Positions 51,457-60,313 are shown, counted from the first letter of the stretch. The stretch is DNA of 64,000 nucleotides from Roseburia sp. CAG:10041_57 (GCA_001916965.1 MNTL01000001.1:124001-188000), one strand, 5' to 3'. A program made the numbers and translations. The notes: generated from the letters alone by a model not told the origin.

Positions 51457-52857
51457 TTATTCCCGGGAGTCCGGTAATCGTCCTCGTATCAGAGCTTTTC
51501 CTAATTTCCTGAAGCTAAAGGGAATGAGCGGGTATAAATAACTCTGCCCGGAGACCATTTTATTTTTGCCGATTGCAATGATAAAGAAAAGCAGCCCTGC
51601 AATATAGCCCCACAGGTTAAAGATTGCAGTCAATACCAGATTGATCATTCTAAAGAACTTCACTGCGTATCCTAACTCATAGCTTTGGTGCGTATAATTA
51701 GCTATGGCAACGAATGCCATATATAGCATGACTTCACTGTTGAACCATCCACTCTTTACTGAGAATTCTCCAAGCACCAGTGCAGCCATGACACTGAGAG
51801 GTGTTGACAGCATGCTTGGCGTATTGATTGCAGCAAGCTTGAGACCGTCAATTGCCAGCTCCAGAATCAGGAATTGCCAGACCAGTGGCACATTGATGGT
51901 ATCACTTACTTTGATGAAAGAAAAAGGCTCTGGAATCCATTGAGGATTCTGCATCATCAATAGAAAGGTCGGAGTAAGCAGATAAGTCATAATAAATATC
52001 AGAAATCTGGAAATCCTCAGATACGTACCTGTTACAGGTGGGAAATAATAGTCATCTGCTTCTTCTACCGCATCCAGAATGCTGATAGGAAGGATCATAG
52101 CCGAAGGTGAATTATCTACCAGAATGATAATATTACCTTCTAATATCTGAGCTGTTGCTGTATCCGGCCTTTCTGTATACTTGAATTTTGGAAAAGGATT
52201 ATACCATTTGGAAGTAAAAAGGCACTCAGCCAGACTTTCCTGATTCATCGTAAGTGCGTCTACCTTGATATCCTGAATCCGTTTTCTGATCTTGCTTAAA
52301 AACTCCTGGTCAACGCGGGAATCCATATAACACAGGACAATATCTGTTTTAGAGGTCTTGCCTGCACTTAATATCTCCGTTCTGAGATCTGTACTGCGTA
52401 TTCTTCTGCGGATCAGCGCAGTGTTAAATACAATAGTCTCAACGAAACCGTCTTTGGAACCACGCAGCACTTTGTCTTTTTCGGGTTCTTCTACTCCACG
52501 AGCCGGATAAGTACGGGAATCTATCAGAATACATTCCTGATAACCTTCAATCAGAAGCGCAAATACACCACAGAAGATATTTTTGATGATTTCATCCCAC
52601 TCAGTTGCTGTATCAACTTCAACATATGGTAAAGTCTTATTTAAGGCTTGAATATCAGACGGCATATCTTCCGGCTTTTTATCTATCAGATATTGTAATA
52701 ATTTTTCCATTAATTCATCTTTGCAGAAACCATCAATGAAGAAAAAGACAGCCTTTTTCCCTCCAATCACAATCTCTCTGCTTACAATATCAAAATTCTC
52801 GTTTACACGTAATTCCTGTGTTAAATAATTTTTGTTTTGTTCAAAATCCGGATACAT
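51457..52857 (-). CDS. spoVAF: Spore germination protein, SpoVAF/GerA family
   Basis: A 466-residue spore inner-membrane protein. The soluble N-terminal half has the GerA-family motif EEPEKDKVLRGSKDGFVETIVFN and ALIRRRIRSTDL. The C-terminal half has about five membrane helices (FLIFIMTYLLTPTFLLM, LLFFIIAIG) and the SPSAMILP segment. DSRTYPARGVEEP favours SpoVAF over GerAA, and no gerB/C partners follow. ATG 52857 sits five T after its GGAGG. Its start region overlaps a terminator-like hairpin and a sigma-G-like promoter (see 52858-52917). Confidence 0.88.
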   Translation of the reverse strand: MYPDFEQNKNYLTQELRVNENFDIVSREIVIGGKKAVFFFIDGFCKDELMEKLLQYLIDKKPEDMPSDIQALNKTLPYVEVDTATEWDEIIKNIFCGVFALLIEGYQECILIDSRTYPARGVEEPEKDKVLRGSKDGFVETIVFNTALIRRRIRSTDLRTEILSAGKTSKTDIVLCYMDSRVDQEFLSKIRKRIQDIKVDALTMNQESLAECLFTSKWYNPFPKFKYTERPDTATAQILEGNIIILVDNSPSAMILPISILDAVEEADDYYFPPVTGTYLRISRFLIFIMTYLLTPTFLLMMQNPQWIPEPFSFIKVSDTINVPLVWQFLILELAIDGLKLAAINTPSMLSTPLSVMAALVLGEFSVKSGWFNSEVMLYMAFVAIANYTHQSYELGYAVKFFRMINLVLTAIFNLWGYIAGLLFFIIAIGKNKMVSGQSYLYPLIPFSFRKLGKALIRGRLPDSRE

Positions 52858-52905
52858 AAAAACCTCCACGAAACATACATTAATGTCAGTATGTTCCCTG
52901 GAGGT
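52858..52905 (-). terminator. Terminator-like hairpin holding the spoVAF Shine-Dalgarno
   Basis: Minus-strand ACCTCCA (52905-52899) pairs with TGGAGGT (52868-52862), and AACATAC (52895-52889) with GTATGTT (52878-52872), with a 3x3 internal loop, a 10-base apical loop and a TTTTT tail just before ATG 52857. The right arm is the GGAGG Shine-Dalgarno. It is the only terminator-like structure after dut. Confidence 0.75.
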
Positions 52906-52917
52906 TTATTTTATTCA
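52886..52917 (-). promoter_or_regulatory. Sigma-G-like promoter of the spoVAF-type gene
   Basis: Minus-strand TGAATA (52917-52912), an 18-bp spacer and CATACTGA (52893-52886), close to the forespore sigma-G pattern (GHATR, 17-18 bp, CATHHTA). Transcripts would begin near 52880, in the loop of the hairpin above. Confidence 0.6.
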
Positions 52918-52927
52918 TGGATTATAA

Positions 52928-53383
52928 TTACTGTCTACCTGTACTGCCGTGACCGCCACGGTTAGGTCCTGTCAATTCCTCGACTTCTTCAAAATTCAGA
53001 GCTGGCTGCTGTTCCATGATTCTAAACTGACAGATTCTGTCGTTGAAATGAATCTCCGTATCGCGTATCGCATACACCGGCATGAACCACTGGTCGTCAT
53101 TACCACAGTATCCGCCTTCGCCAGTCTCTCGATCCGGACCGTCTACTACGCCCTGGTGATTGACCTGAATAATACCATAGTTCTTAAATGTTGAACTTCT
53201 GGGAACAACATGTGCTTCATAACCTCTGGGAAGTTCCATGGCAATTCCCAATGGGATTAGCTTGAATTCTCCGGCTTTTAAAGCAACATCTTCTGCCGCT
53301 CTTAAATCAATCCAGTTTCCCTTGGTAATTTTTGCGACTTTTTCCAGTTTGTCATTAAAGTATTTAATCTTGATCGTAAGCAT
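52928..53383 (-). CDS. dut: dUTP diphosphatase
   Basis: Hydrolyses dUTP to dUMP, keeping uracil out of DNA and supplying thymidylate synthesis. The 151-residue trimeric-type protein has the five family blocks in divergent form: DLRAAEDVAL, VVPRSSTFKNYGI, NHQGVVDGPDR, DRICQFRIM and the C-terminal arm GGHGSTG. ATG 53383 follows GGGAGAAA; the open frame extends four codons. It is third in nrdD-nrdG-dut, 26 bp after nrdG. Confidence 0.88.
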   Translation of the reverse strand: MLTIKIKYFNDKLEKVAKITKGNWIDLRAAEDVALKAGEFKLIPLGIAMELPRGYEAHVVPRSSTFKNYGIIQVNHQGVVDGPDRETGEGGYCGNDDQWFMPVYAIRDTEIHFNDRICQFRIMEQQPALNFEEVEELTGPNRGGHGSTGRQ

Positions 53384-53409
53384 ATTTTCTCCCATTCTGT
53401 TCTAATATT

Positions 53410-54018
53410 TTAGGCATCACAGCATTTTCTGCTGCTTCCCTTGAAGTTTACAATGTTCTCTTCTATGTCTGCAACAGGTGCTGTAGCTGTCTCTCTTCCC
53501 ATTGGAATATCATCATGATCGCCACAGTGCAGTACCGGTACTGAGATATCATCCTGTACCAATGTAGCCTGTACATCAATGACACGCTGATTGCTGCTGC
53601 CCTTCCATAACAGAGTAACATCCTTTTTATCTACCCGGAATTCTCCATCTACCAATACATCCACATACTTCATCAGTGGATAATTCATAATATTTTCCCA
53701 GGAATCCCCTGTATAGAGCCAGATTGTCTTGTCTGGATATTTTACCTTAATCTCTGCCATTAAAGATTTCACATCTGCCCTGTTGGCTGAATGGAGTGGA
53801 TCTCCACCGGAAAAGGTAATACCTGATATATAGGGCTTGTCCAACTGGTCAAAAATCTCCTTTTTAGCAGATTCATCAAACAAAATACCGCCATTTGGGT
53901 CCCAAGTCATAGGATTCTGGCAGTCTTTGCAGCAATGGGAGCAGCCAGCGACCCATAATACCACACGTAATCCGTCACCATTAAGCATATCGTCCTTAGT
54001 AATATTATGGTATCTCAT
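53410..54018 (-). CDS. nrdG: Anaerobic ribonucleotide reductase activating enzyme
   Basis: Radical SAM activase that installs the glycyl radical on NrdD. The 202 residues begin MRYHNITKDDMLNGDGLRVVLWVAGC and have the 4Fe-4S motif CSHCCKDC (C-x3-C-x2-C), TFSGGDPL and WLYTGDSWENI. The last 60 residues form a tail ending in KCCDA. It starts directly after nrdD. Confidence 0.95.
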   Translation of the reverse strand: MRYHNITKDDMLNGDGLRVVLWVAGCSHCCKDCQNPMTWDPNGGILFDESAKKEIFDQLDKPYISGITFSGGDPLHSANRADVKSLMAEIKVKYPDKTIWLYTGDSWENIMNYPLMKYVDVLVDGEFRVDKKDVTLLWKGSSNQRVIDVQATLVQDDISVPVLHCGDHDDIPMGRETATAPVADIEENIVNFKGSSRKCCDA

Positions 54019-56205
54019 TTACATTGACTTCCTTTCTGCGATTTCTGCCATTTTTGCATCATTCAAACGAGTATCACCGTGTACTCGTGAATAGGACAGA
54101 TAACCGTTCATACGCTCTATCTTAGTCAGGTTACGGCTGCCACATTTTGGGCATACATCCATCTCCAGTTCCTGATGACCGCAATCATCACAGTATGCCA
54201 GTGACAGATTAACACCTTCGTAGAATCCCATATCCATAGCTCTTCTTACCAAAGTCTTGATGGCAGTGATATTATAATCAATCGGATATTTTACATACTG
54301 AATCTTACCACCGTTAGATAACTCCCAGAAACGATATTCCAGATCCTGTTTCTGAATGGGAGTGATATCCTCTGTTACATGGCAGTGGAAACTGTTGCTG
54401 ACATATTCTCTGTCAGATACACCTTCTACGATGCCGTATTTCGCACGGAACTGCTGAACCTGCAGACCACACAGATTCTCTGCGGGTGTTCCGTAAATGG
54501 CATATAAGTTGCCATCTTCTTCCTTGAAACGATTTACTTCTTTATTGATGTATTCCAAGACTTCCAGCGCAAATGAACCATCTTCTACCAGTGATTTGCC
54601 ATTATAGAGCATCTGTAATTCATTGAAAGCCGTGATACCGAAGGATGCAGTCGCAGTCTTTAATAATGGTTTGATCTTATCGGTCAGTTTCAGATGTCCA
54701 CCAAGGAAACCGCCTTCACAATATGCCAAAGGATTCGTGGAAGCCCTCATATTTCCAAGATAAGAATAAGTCCTGATATGAAGCTGTCTGATCAGATTCA
54801 GATAATAGTCCAGAACTTCATAGAAATCTCTGCTCTCCTGTCTTGCTTTTGCCAAAATCATGGGTAAATGCAGGGATACTGCACCGATGTTAAATCTGCC
54901 TACAAATACCGGGACATCCTTATCGTCAGCAGGATGCATGCCGCCTCGCTCATACCATGGAGAAAGGAATGCACGGCATCCCATAGGGGAAATAACCTTG
55001 CCATACTGCTTGTACATGCTGGCAATATAGCCTTTACCGGTCAGACTGAGCCAGTCAGGATACATGGTCTTTGCAGAGCATTTAACACCTGCTTCAAAGA
55101 CATCCTCTAATGGTTTGCCTGGTCCATGCAGATTCTCGTCATATAAAAAGACAATCTTAGGGAACAATACAGGTTTCTTGCAGTCTTTCTTACCCTGTCC
55201 CTTACGTCTTACCTCTAACATTTTAATCGTTGCCATTTTGGCAAAACGGTCAGTTCCGATACCTGCTGTCATGGTAATGAATGGATAATCACCACGGCTG
55301 CTGGCTACTGTATTGAATTTATATTCCCATCCCTGGAAGCCCTGTTCGAACTCGCGTTCAACATCTTTCATCGCCTCTTCTTCAGCACGTTCATCTGATA
55401 CTCCAAGGTTATGGTATTTCTCTAATGCTGACTGATAAGTCTTCTCTGCATAAGGAGATAAAATCTTATCTACTTCAGGAACTGTGAATCCACCATACTG
55501 CTGGCTGGCTGCACTTAATACAATATCACCGATTACATCAAAGGCAACATCCAGAGACTTCGGCTCATTGTACCAGATATTTCCCATCTCGAAACCACCG
55601 GTCAATACGCTCTGCACATCGAAAAGGCAGCAGTTCATGGTATCTCTTCTGGCTGACATGTCATGAACATAGATATAACCGTCACGGCAAGCCTGAATCT
55701 CTTCTGTTGTCATGAAAAACTTCTGGTATAATTCCTTATTTAACTGGTTAAAGATAAGACTTCTCTTGGTAGATACAAGAGCAGAGTCTGTATTGGCATT
55801 TTCTTTATCACCTACATACATGATAGACTGGCTCTTCTTGTATACATCATCCAGCATGCGGACAAAATCCTGCTTGTAATTACGATAGTCACGATAGCTC
55901 TTGGCAACAATGGGCTTTACATCTTCCAAGGCGCTCTCTACAATATTATGCATAACAGGAATCGGCACTTCATCCAGTCCCATTTCATTTACCTTGCCAA
56001 TTACATCTTCACAGATGTGTCCCTTCTCTTCGTCAGAGAATTTGGTCAAAGCTCTATATGCTGATTTGCCTACAGCAGTAATAACCTTCTGTACGTTAAA
56101 TAATTCCTTACTGCCATCTTTCTTTACAACGTAGACTTCTTTAGAAGGCTGATATAATTTGCCATAATCAACCTCATCATGTGTTGTTTCCATCGTGTTC
56201 CCCAT
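54019..56205 (-). CDS. nrdD: Anaerobic (class III) ribonucleoside-triphosphate reductase
   Basis: Makes deoxynucleotides without oxygen by a glycyl radical. The 728 residues show an N-terminal ATP-cone (about 16-110; KKDGSKELFNVQKVITAVGKSAY), the ten-stranded barrel, the zinc site CDDCGHQELEMDVCPKCGS and the C-terminal glycyl segment NGYLSYSRVHGDTRLN. GGAGGAAC stands before ATG 56205. The first gene of the dNTP operon, with tandem NrdR-like boxes in its promoter. Confidence 0.95.
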   Translation of the reverse strand: MGNTMETTHDEVDYGKLYQPSKEVYVVKKDGSKELFNVQKVITAVGKSAYRALTKFSDEEKGHICEDVIGKVNEMGLDEVPIPVMHNIVESALEDVKPIVAKSYRDYRNYKQDFVRMLDDVYKKSQSIMYVGDKENANTDSALVSTKRSLIFNQLNKELYQKFFMTTEEIQACRDGYIYVHDMSARRDTMNCCLFDVQSVLTGGFEMGNIWYNEPKSLDVAFDVIGDIVLSAASQQYGGFTVPEVDKILSPYAEKTYQSALEKYHNLGVSDERAEEEAMKDVEREFEQGFQGWEYKFNTVASSRGDYPFITMTAGIGTDRFAKMATIKMLEVRRKGQGKKDCKKPVLFPKIVFLYDENLHGPGKPLEDVFEAGVKCSAKTMYPDWLSLTGKGYIASMYKQYGKVISPMGCRAFLSPWYERGGMHPADDKDVPVFVGRFNIGAVSLHLPMILAKARQESRDFYEVLDYYLNLIRQLHIRTYSYLGNMRASTNPLAYCEGGFLGGHLKLTDKIKPLLKTATASFGITAFNELQMLYNGKSLVEDGSFALEVLEYINKEVNRFKEEDGNLYAIYGTPAENLCGLQVQQFRAKYGIVEGVSDREYVSNSFHCHVTEDITPIQKQDLEYRFWELSNGGKIQYVKYPIDYNITAIKTLVRRAMDMGFYEGVNLSLAYCDDCGHQELEMDVCPKCGSRNLTKIERMNGYLSYSRVHGDTRLNDAKMAEIAERKSM

Positions 56206-56356
56206 GGTTATAGTTCCTCCTTTTTCCCCATCTGAAAATATAATCTGACTACATAATTATTGTATAAAAATAGTCTTGTAAATTAGTACAATTTGATTTC
56301 AACGGGTACATATATAGTGATTTTTAAGAATTGTTATATCATTTAAATATGTCGTA

Positions 56357-56378
56357 TGATAAGTGGAAACACTTATCA
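56357..56378 (-). promoter_or_regulatory. Hairpin in the nrdD leader
   Basis: Perfect arms TGATAAGTG and CACTTATCA with a 4-base loop, in the 226-base leader. There is no T-run, so it is not a terminator. Nothing else is recognised between 56206 and 56356. Confidence 0.45.
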
Positions 56379-56382
56379 AAAT

Positions 56383-56429
56383 TGTATTTATATTGTGATG
56401 CGTTGTATATCAGCCACAATATGTTGTGT
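56383..56429 (-). promoter_or_regulatory. Tandem NrdR boxes of nrdD
   Basis: Minus strand 56429-56414 reads ACACAACATATTGTGG, near the NrdR consensus ACACWATATATWGTGT. A half-matched box (TCACAATATAAATACA) begins 31 bp away (56398-56383), the usual three-turn spacing. Both lie just after the start of transcription, so the ATP/dATP-sensing repressor would block elongation or initiation. Confidence 0.6.
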
Positions 56430-56438
56430 ACGGATATT

Positions 56439-56467
56439 AGTATAGAACATAAAAATATATATGTCAA
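56439..56467 (-). promoter_or_regulatory. Sigma-A promoter of nrdD-nrdG-dut
   Basis: Minus-strand consensus TTGACA (56467-56462), a 17-bp spacer and TATACT (56444-56439). The leader is about 226 bases. Confidence 0.8.
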
Positions 56468-56557
56468 TCAACACTCTTGACAGTAATCTGATAAATTTTT
56501 TATATAAATGATACAATTCGCATGAAATGCAATAGGGAGTTTTACATAAATTTCAAA

Positions 56558-56585
56558 AGGCAGACACCATATCCAGTGTCTGCCT
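56558..56585 (-). terminator. Terminator of the pnp-cdd-rnhA operon
   Basis: AGGCAGACAC and GTGTCTGCCT around an 8-base loop, followed on the minus strand by TTTT. It lies 22 bases after the 48-residue gene. Confidence 0.8.
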
Positions 56586-56607
56586 CTATCATATCTTCTA
56601 TTCAATT

Positions 56608-56754
56608 TTACTGTTCATTTTCCTTAGGAGCCTTAGGTTTCTGCTTCCAGCATTTCAGTCCTACAAAAGCACCTGCTGCAGATACTACAATAATTACTGC
56701 AAATACCATAAGATATGATAACACCATTCTAAAAAATTCGATAAGATTTGACAT
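56608..56754 (-). CDS. Small single-pass membrane protein (48 residues)
   Basis: An overlooked short gene: MSNLIEFFRMV, then the helix LSYLMVFAVIIVVSAAGAF, then a basic tail with GLKCWKQKPKAPKE. AAAGGA lies 9 bases before the ATG, and a strong terminator follows. The N-terminus out or in cannot be settled, though the Lys-rich tail suggests it stays in the cytoplasm. It is 43 bp after rnhA and probably in the same transcript. No family is recognised. Confidence 0.6.
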   Translation of the reverse strand: MSNLIEFFRMVLSYLMVFAVIIVVSAAGAFVGLKCWKQKPKAPKENEQ

Positions 56755-56797
56755 ATTGTATTCCTTTCTGCAAATTTACTGAATATTTATAATATAA

Positions 56798-57280
56798 TCA
56801 TAACACTTCCTGTACAACATCGTCAAGAAGTGAATTGCCATCTGCTGCTGTAGTTGCAAGTTTGTCACAACGTTCATTTTCCGGATGACCGGCATGACCT
56901 TTTACCCAGGTAAATTTTACCTGATGAGGTGCCTTGGCTTTTAACAGACGTTTCCACAGATCGACATTTTTCACCGGATTGTTGCTGCTGCCTTTCCAGT
57001 TCCTTTTAAGCCAGCCATCGACCCAGTGCTGATTAAACGCATCCGTTACATATTTGGAATCGGAAATGACTTCTACCTCACATGGCCTGGTCAATGCTTC
57101 CAGACCGGTAATAACAGCCATCAATTCCATACGGTTATTGGTAGTTTTCTTATATCCTGCACTGTATTCGCGTTCATGCAATTCGCCTTTTGAATCTATA
57201 TACTGGAGCACAGTGCCATAACCTCCGGGGCCTTCCGGGTTTCCTCTTGCAGCTCCATCTGTGAATATTTTAACGAACAT
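56798..57280 (-). CDS. rnhA: Ribonuclease HI
   Basis: Cleaves RNA in RNA-DNA hybrids. The 160 residues carry the DEDD site: Asp in IFTDGAARGNPGPGG-like IFTDGAARGNP, Glu in NNRMELMAVI, Asp in VISDSKYV and the His/Asp end GHAGHPENERCDKLA. GGGAGGATTC precedes the ATG. Its start overlaps the MutS-like gene by 11 bases, so translation is coupled. Confidence 0.95.
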   Translation of the reverse strand: MFVKIFTDGAARGNPEGPGGYGTVLQYIDSKGELHEREYSAGYKKTTNNRMELMAVITGLEALTRPCEVEVISDSKYVTDAFNQHWVDGWLKRNWKGSSNNPVKNVDLWKRLLKAKAPHQVKFTWVKGHAGHPENERCDKLATTAADGNSLLDDVVQEVL

Positions 57281-58985
57281 ATGAATCCTCCCATTTTCCT
57301 GTCTTTATGAAACACTCTGCCATTTCCTGTGACTTCTGAGTAATATCCTGCGTAAAGCCGATGACTTCCAGTAGTTTAATTGCATTTCTGCTCTGTGCTC
57401 TTCCACTCATCAAATGATAGGAAAATAATACGTCATGATCTTTTACATCTTCTTCAAAATGATAATTATCATAATCTCCATCCAGCAAATGTGTCAGTTC
57501 AATATCATGTGTTGCTGCAAAACAATAGACTCCCCGACGTATACTAAGCTGATGCAGAATCTGGGTGGAAGCTGCGATACGCTCTACTGTATTGGTTCCG
57601 CGCAGTACTTCATCTACAAAGCACAATAACGGACTGGCAGAAGCATCCAGAGCAGCATCCATAATTCGTTTCAAAGATTTAATTTCCACAATATAATAGC
57701 TTTCTCCATTAGCAAGATCATCTCTTAGGGCCATGGAAGAAAAGATGCGGTAACAGCCGCCTTCATAGCTTCTGGCACTACAGGTATGGATTGTCTGTGC
57801 AAGAATCGCATTGATGGCAACCATTTTGAGAAAGGTTGATTTACCGGAGGCATTAGAGCCGGTGATAAGCATACCGCGGTTCTGTTCAAAACTGTTAGAA
57901 ACGGCATTTTTCAAGGATGGATGATAACCCTCTTCTATTTTAAGAGAAATCTGCAAACCATCTTTCAACTCAGGAACACACCAGCACGAAAGACTCTCAC
58001 GGAAAGCGCCAATCGCTATTGCTGCATCTACGTAGCCTATAGACTGAGCCAGCGCTTCTATCTCCTGTCTGTTGGAGCATACCAGATGAAGCATGCGGTT
58101 GAACTGTATAATATCAACATGCGTCATCATTTTTACATAATCAAACAACAGCTCAATCGGGTTCCCACTGGAAGCATTCATCTGAAATATCAGATGTGAG
58201 TTCTTGTGCATAGGCTTTAGCGGAGTGACTTTAGCAGTTAATTGTTCTCTGTATTCAGGCATTTTATGCAGAGGTACTTTCAGGATATTTTCTGCACCTT
58301 CGATCATTCTCATAATATAGCCAAAGCTTGTCAGGTAAGGAAGTACTGCGTTTTTTTCTTTCAGATAAGTGACTATATTAATACAGGAGATAACAATCAG
58401 CGCAAAAATTCCCAAATTAGCGGATATGCCAATCAATATAACAGATAGTACCAATGCGATAATTCCCAGTATATGTCCCGTATTTTTACGCTCACCCAGA
58501 TTATCCAGAAAGTCCAGATAATCATACAAGGAAAATCGTCCGGTACTGCCCAATTCATGCAGAATCACCTGCATCTGCACACGTTCCTCTGCGTCCTGCT
58601 GCATGGCAGTAATGTCCTTTTCAAGGGTCTGCGTATCTGCCTGCTTCAGGGAGGGATGACGAAGCATATGATAGAGATATTCTGCACCGGAAGCAGACTG
58701 CGTATGATTAATCAATGCAAAAACAGTATCCATGTCCAGATCATTCCAGGTGATATCATCCAAATGGAACTGCTGACTTTCTTTGTCTTTTTGCAGTTTC
58801 TTTTCAAAAAGGCGGGAAATTGTCTTCAGCTGTTCTTCAGAATATTCCTTAACCTCATACTTGCCATAATCCTGTATAAGATGCTGTCTATATTGCGCCT
58901 TACGCTTCTTCTCTTCCCGTGCACCCCGAATCATGCAATATACCACGCCAACGACGATAATCGAAAATAATCCAATCCATTCCAT
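57270..58985 (-). CDS. Membrane-anchored MutS-like ATPase
   Basis: A 571-residue protein. It has an N-terminal membrane helix (WIGLFSIIVVGVVYCMI), a soluble helical part, two central membrane helices (ILGIIALVLSVILIGISANLGIFALIVISCINIVTYL), a lever-like region, and a C-terminal MutS ATPase (about 370-571) with Walker A TGSNASGKSTFLK, LANGESYYIVEIKSLK, Walker B LLCFVDEVLRGTN and FAATHDIEL. The mismatch-recognition domain of MutS and the Smr nuclease of MutS2 are absent. It sits between cdd and rnhA. The function is unknown; a role in nucleic acid maintenance is inferred from context. Confidence 0.85.
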   Translation of the reverse strand: MEWIGLFSIIVVGVVYCMIRGAREEKKRKAQYRQHLIQDYGKYEVKEYSEEQLKTISRLFEKKLQKDKESQQFHLDDITWNDLDMDTVFALINHTQSASGAEYLYHMLRHPSLKQADTQTLEKDITAMQQDAEERVQMQVILHELGSTGRFSLYDYLDFLDNLGERKNTGHILGIIALVLSVILIGISANLGIFALIVISCINIVTYLKEKNAVLPYLTSFGYIMRMIEGAENILKVPLHKMPEYREQLTAKVTPLKPMHKNSHLIFQMNASSGNPIELLFDYVKMMTHVDIIQFNRMLHLVCSNRQEIEALAQSIGYVDAAIAIGAFRESLSCWCVPELKDGLQISLKIEEGYHPSLKNAVSNSFEQNRGMLITGSNASGKSTFLKMVAINAILAQTIHTCSARSYEGGCYRIFSSMALRDDLANGESYYIVEIKSLKRIMDAALDASASPLLCFVDEVLRGTNTVERIAASTQILHQLSIRRGVYCFAATHDIELTHLLDGDYDNYHFEEDVKDHDVLFSYHLMSGRAQSRNAIKLLEVIGFTQDITQKSQEMAECFIKTGKWEDSYVR

Positions 58986-58994
58986 AAATAACAC

Positions 58995-59402
58995 CTAGAG
59001 ATTGGAAGGACCAAAACCAAAGGGCAGCATTTCTTCCAATGTCTTGTCCAGATAAGTGTCTTCGGAAATGGCTGTAATGACTCTGAAAGTCTTCGGATCA
59101 CAGAACTCCATCATAACCTGTCTGCATACACCGCAGGGATAGGCATAATCTGTGGGCAGATCACCTTTTCCACCAACAATAGCTATGGCGCTGAATTCGC
59201 GTTCTCCTTCGCTTACGGCTTTGAAAAATGCAGTACGTTCTGCGCAGTTAGTAGGTGTGTAACCTGCGTTTTCAATATTACATCCTTTATATACTCTACC
59301 TTCTTTAGTAAGTAAGGCAGCTCCTACCTTAAATCCTGAATATGGTGCATATGCCATCTCTCTGGCTTCCAGAGCCTGCCTGATCAATTCTTTGTTATCC
59401 AT
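58995..59402 (-). CDS. cdd: Cytidine deaminase
   Basis: Zinc enzyme converting (deoxy)cytidine to (deoxy)uridine in pyrimidine salvage. The 135-residue tetrameric-type protein has YAPYSGFKVGAALLT, the catalytic NCAERTAFFKA and the zinc cysteines in PCGVCRQVMMEF. It starts one base after the pnp stop and precedes the MutS-like gene by 9 bases. Confidence 0.95.
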   Translation of the reverse strand: MDNKELIRQALEAREMAYAPYSGFKVGAALLTKEGRVYKGCNIENAGYTPTNCAERTAFFKAVSEGEREFSAIAIVGGKGDLPTDYAYPCGVCRQVMMEFCDPKTFRVITAISEDTYLDKTLEEMLPFGFGPSNL

Positions 59403-59403
59403 T

Positions 59404-60234
59404 TTATTTTATTGCTCCTATTTTCTCTATGACTTTTGTTACAAGCTCTGTAAATAATGGAGCTGCTTTATCTGCTGCTTCCTGTACTTCTTTATGTGAC
59501 AATGGTGTCGGATTCATACCGGCAGCAAGATTACATACGCAGGAAATTCCGCATACACGCAGTCCACAGTGATTAGCTGCAATTGCTTCCACAACAGTAC
59601 TCATGCCTACTGCATCAGCATAATCAGCCAGCATACGGATCTCAGCCGGAGATTCGTAGGAAGGACCTGTAAGCTGTACATAGACACCTTCCTGTAATGG
59701 AATGTTATTTTCTTTTGCCGTTGTTCTGATTAGTTCCTGTAATTCCAGATCATAAACATGGCTCATATCAGGAAATCTTGTTCCCAGTTCCTCTATATTC
59801 GCTCCAATTAAAGGATTGGGTGCAAATATACCAATATGATCTGTAATCATCATCAGATCTCCAGCCTGGAACTTGCGGTTCATTCCACCGGATGCATTAC
59901 TCAGGAACAGGATTTTAGAGCCCAAAAGCTTCATCAGTCTTGTAGGAAGGACTACGTCAGATACAGGATATCCTTCATAATAATGTACGCGCCCCTTCAT
60001 ACATACTACAGGTACTTTACCTACATAACCAAAGATAAATTTACCGGCATGTCCTACTACAGTAGATACCGGGAATCCTTCGATGTCGCTGTAATTGATT
60101 TCCGTTACTACCTGAATATGATCAGCATAATCCCCAAGCCCGGAACCTAATACCAGCGCTGCTTTAGGTACAAAATCCGTTTTCTCCCTTACACTTTTAT
60201 AGCAATTCATCAGTTTATCATATACTTCATTCAT
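59404..60234 (-). CDS. Purine nucleoside phosphorylase
   Basis: Phosphorolysis of inosine and guanosine (trimeric PNP family). The 276 residues contain the phosphate site LGSGLGDYAD, MKGRVHYYEGYP, LSNASGGMN, LTGPSYESPAEIRML and the base-binding VCNLAAGMN. ATG 60234 follows AAGGAGG; the frame is open 56 codons upstream, but that part crosses the spoIVA terminator. A possible TATACT -10 lies about 60270. It heads the operon with cdd, the MutS-like gene and rnhA. Confidence 0.93.
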   Translation of the reverse strand: MNEVYDKLMNCYKSVREKTDFVPKAALVLGSGLGDYADHIQVVTEINYSDIEGFPVSTVVGHAGKFIFGYVGKVPVVCMKGRVHYYEGYPVSDVVLPTRLMKLLGSKILFLSNASGGMNRKFQAGDLMMITDHIGIFAPNPLIGANIEELGTRFPDMSHVYDLELQELIRTTAKENNIPLQEGVYVQLTGPSYESPAEIRMLADYADAVGMSTVVEAIAANHCGLRVCGISCVCNLAAGMNPTPLSHKEVQEAADKAAPLFTELVTKVIEKIGAIK

Positions 60235-60313
60235 AAGAATCCTCCTTATCTGTTTTTTGAGGTGTCTATTGTTAAGTATAACAGATTCTGCTGTAAAAAA
60301 CCACCATAGAAAA

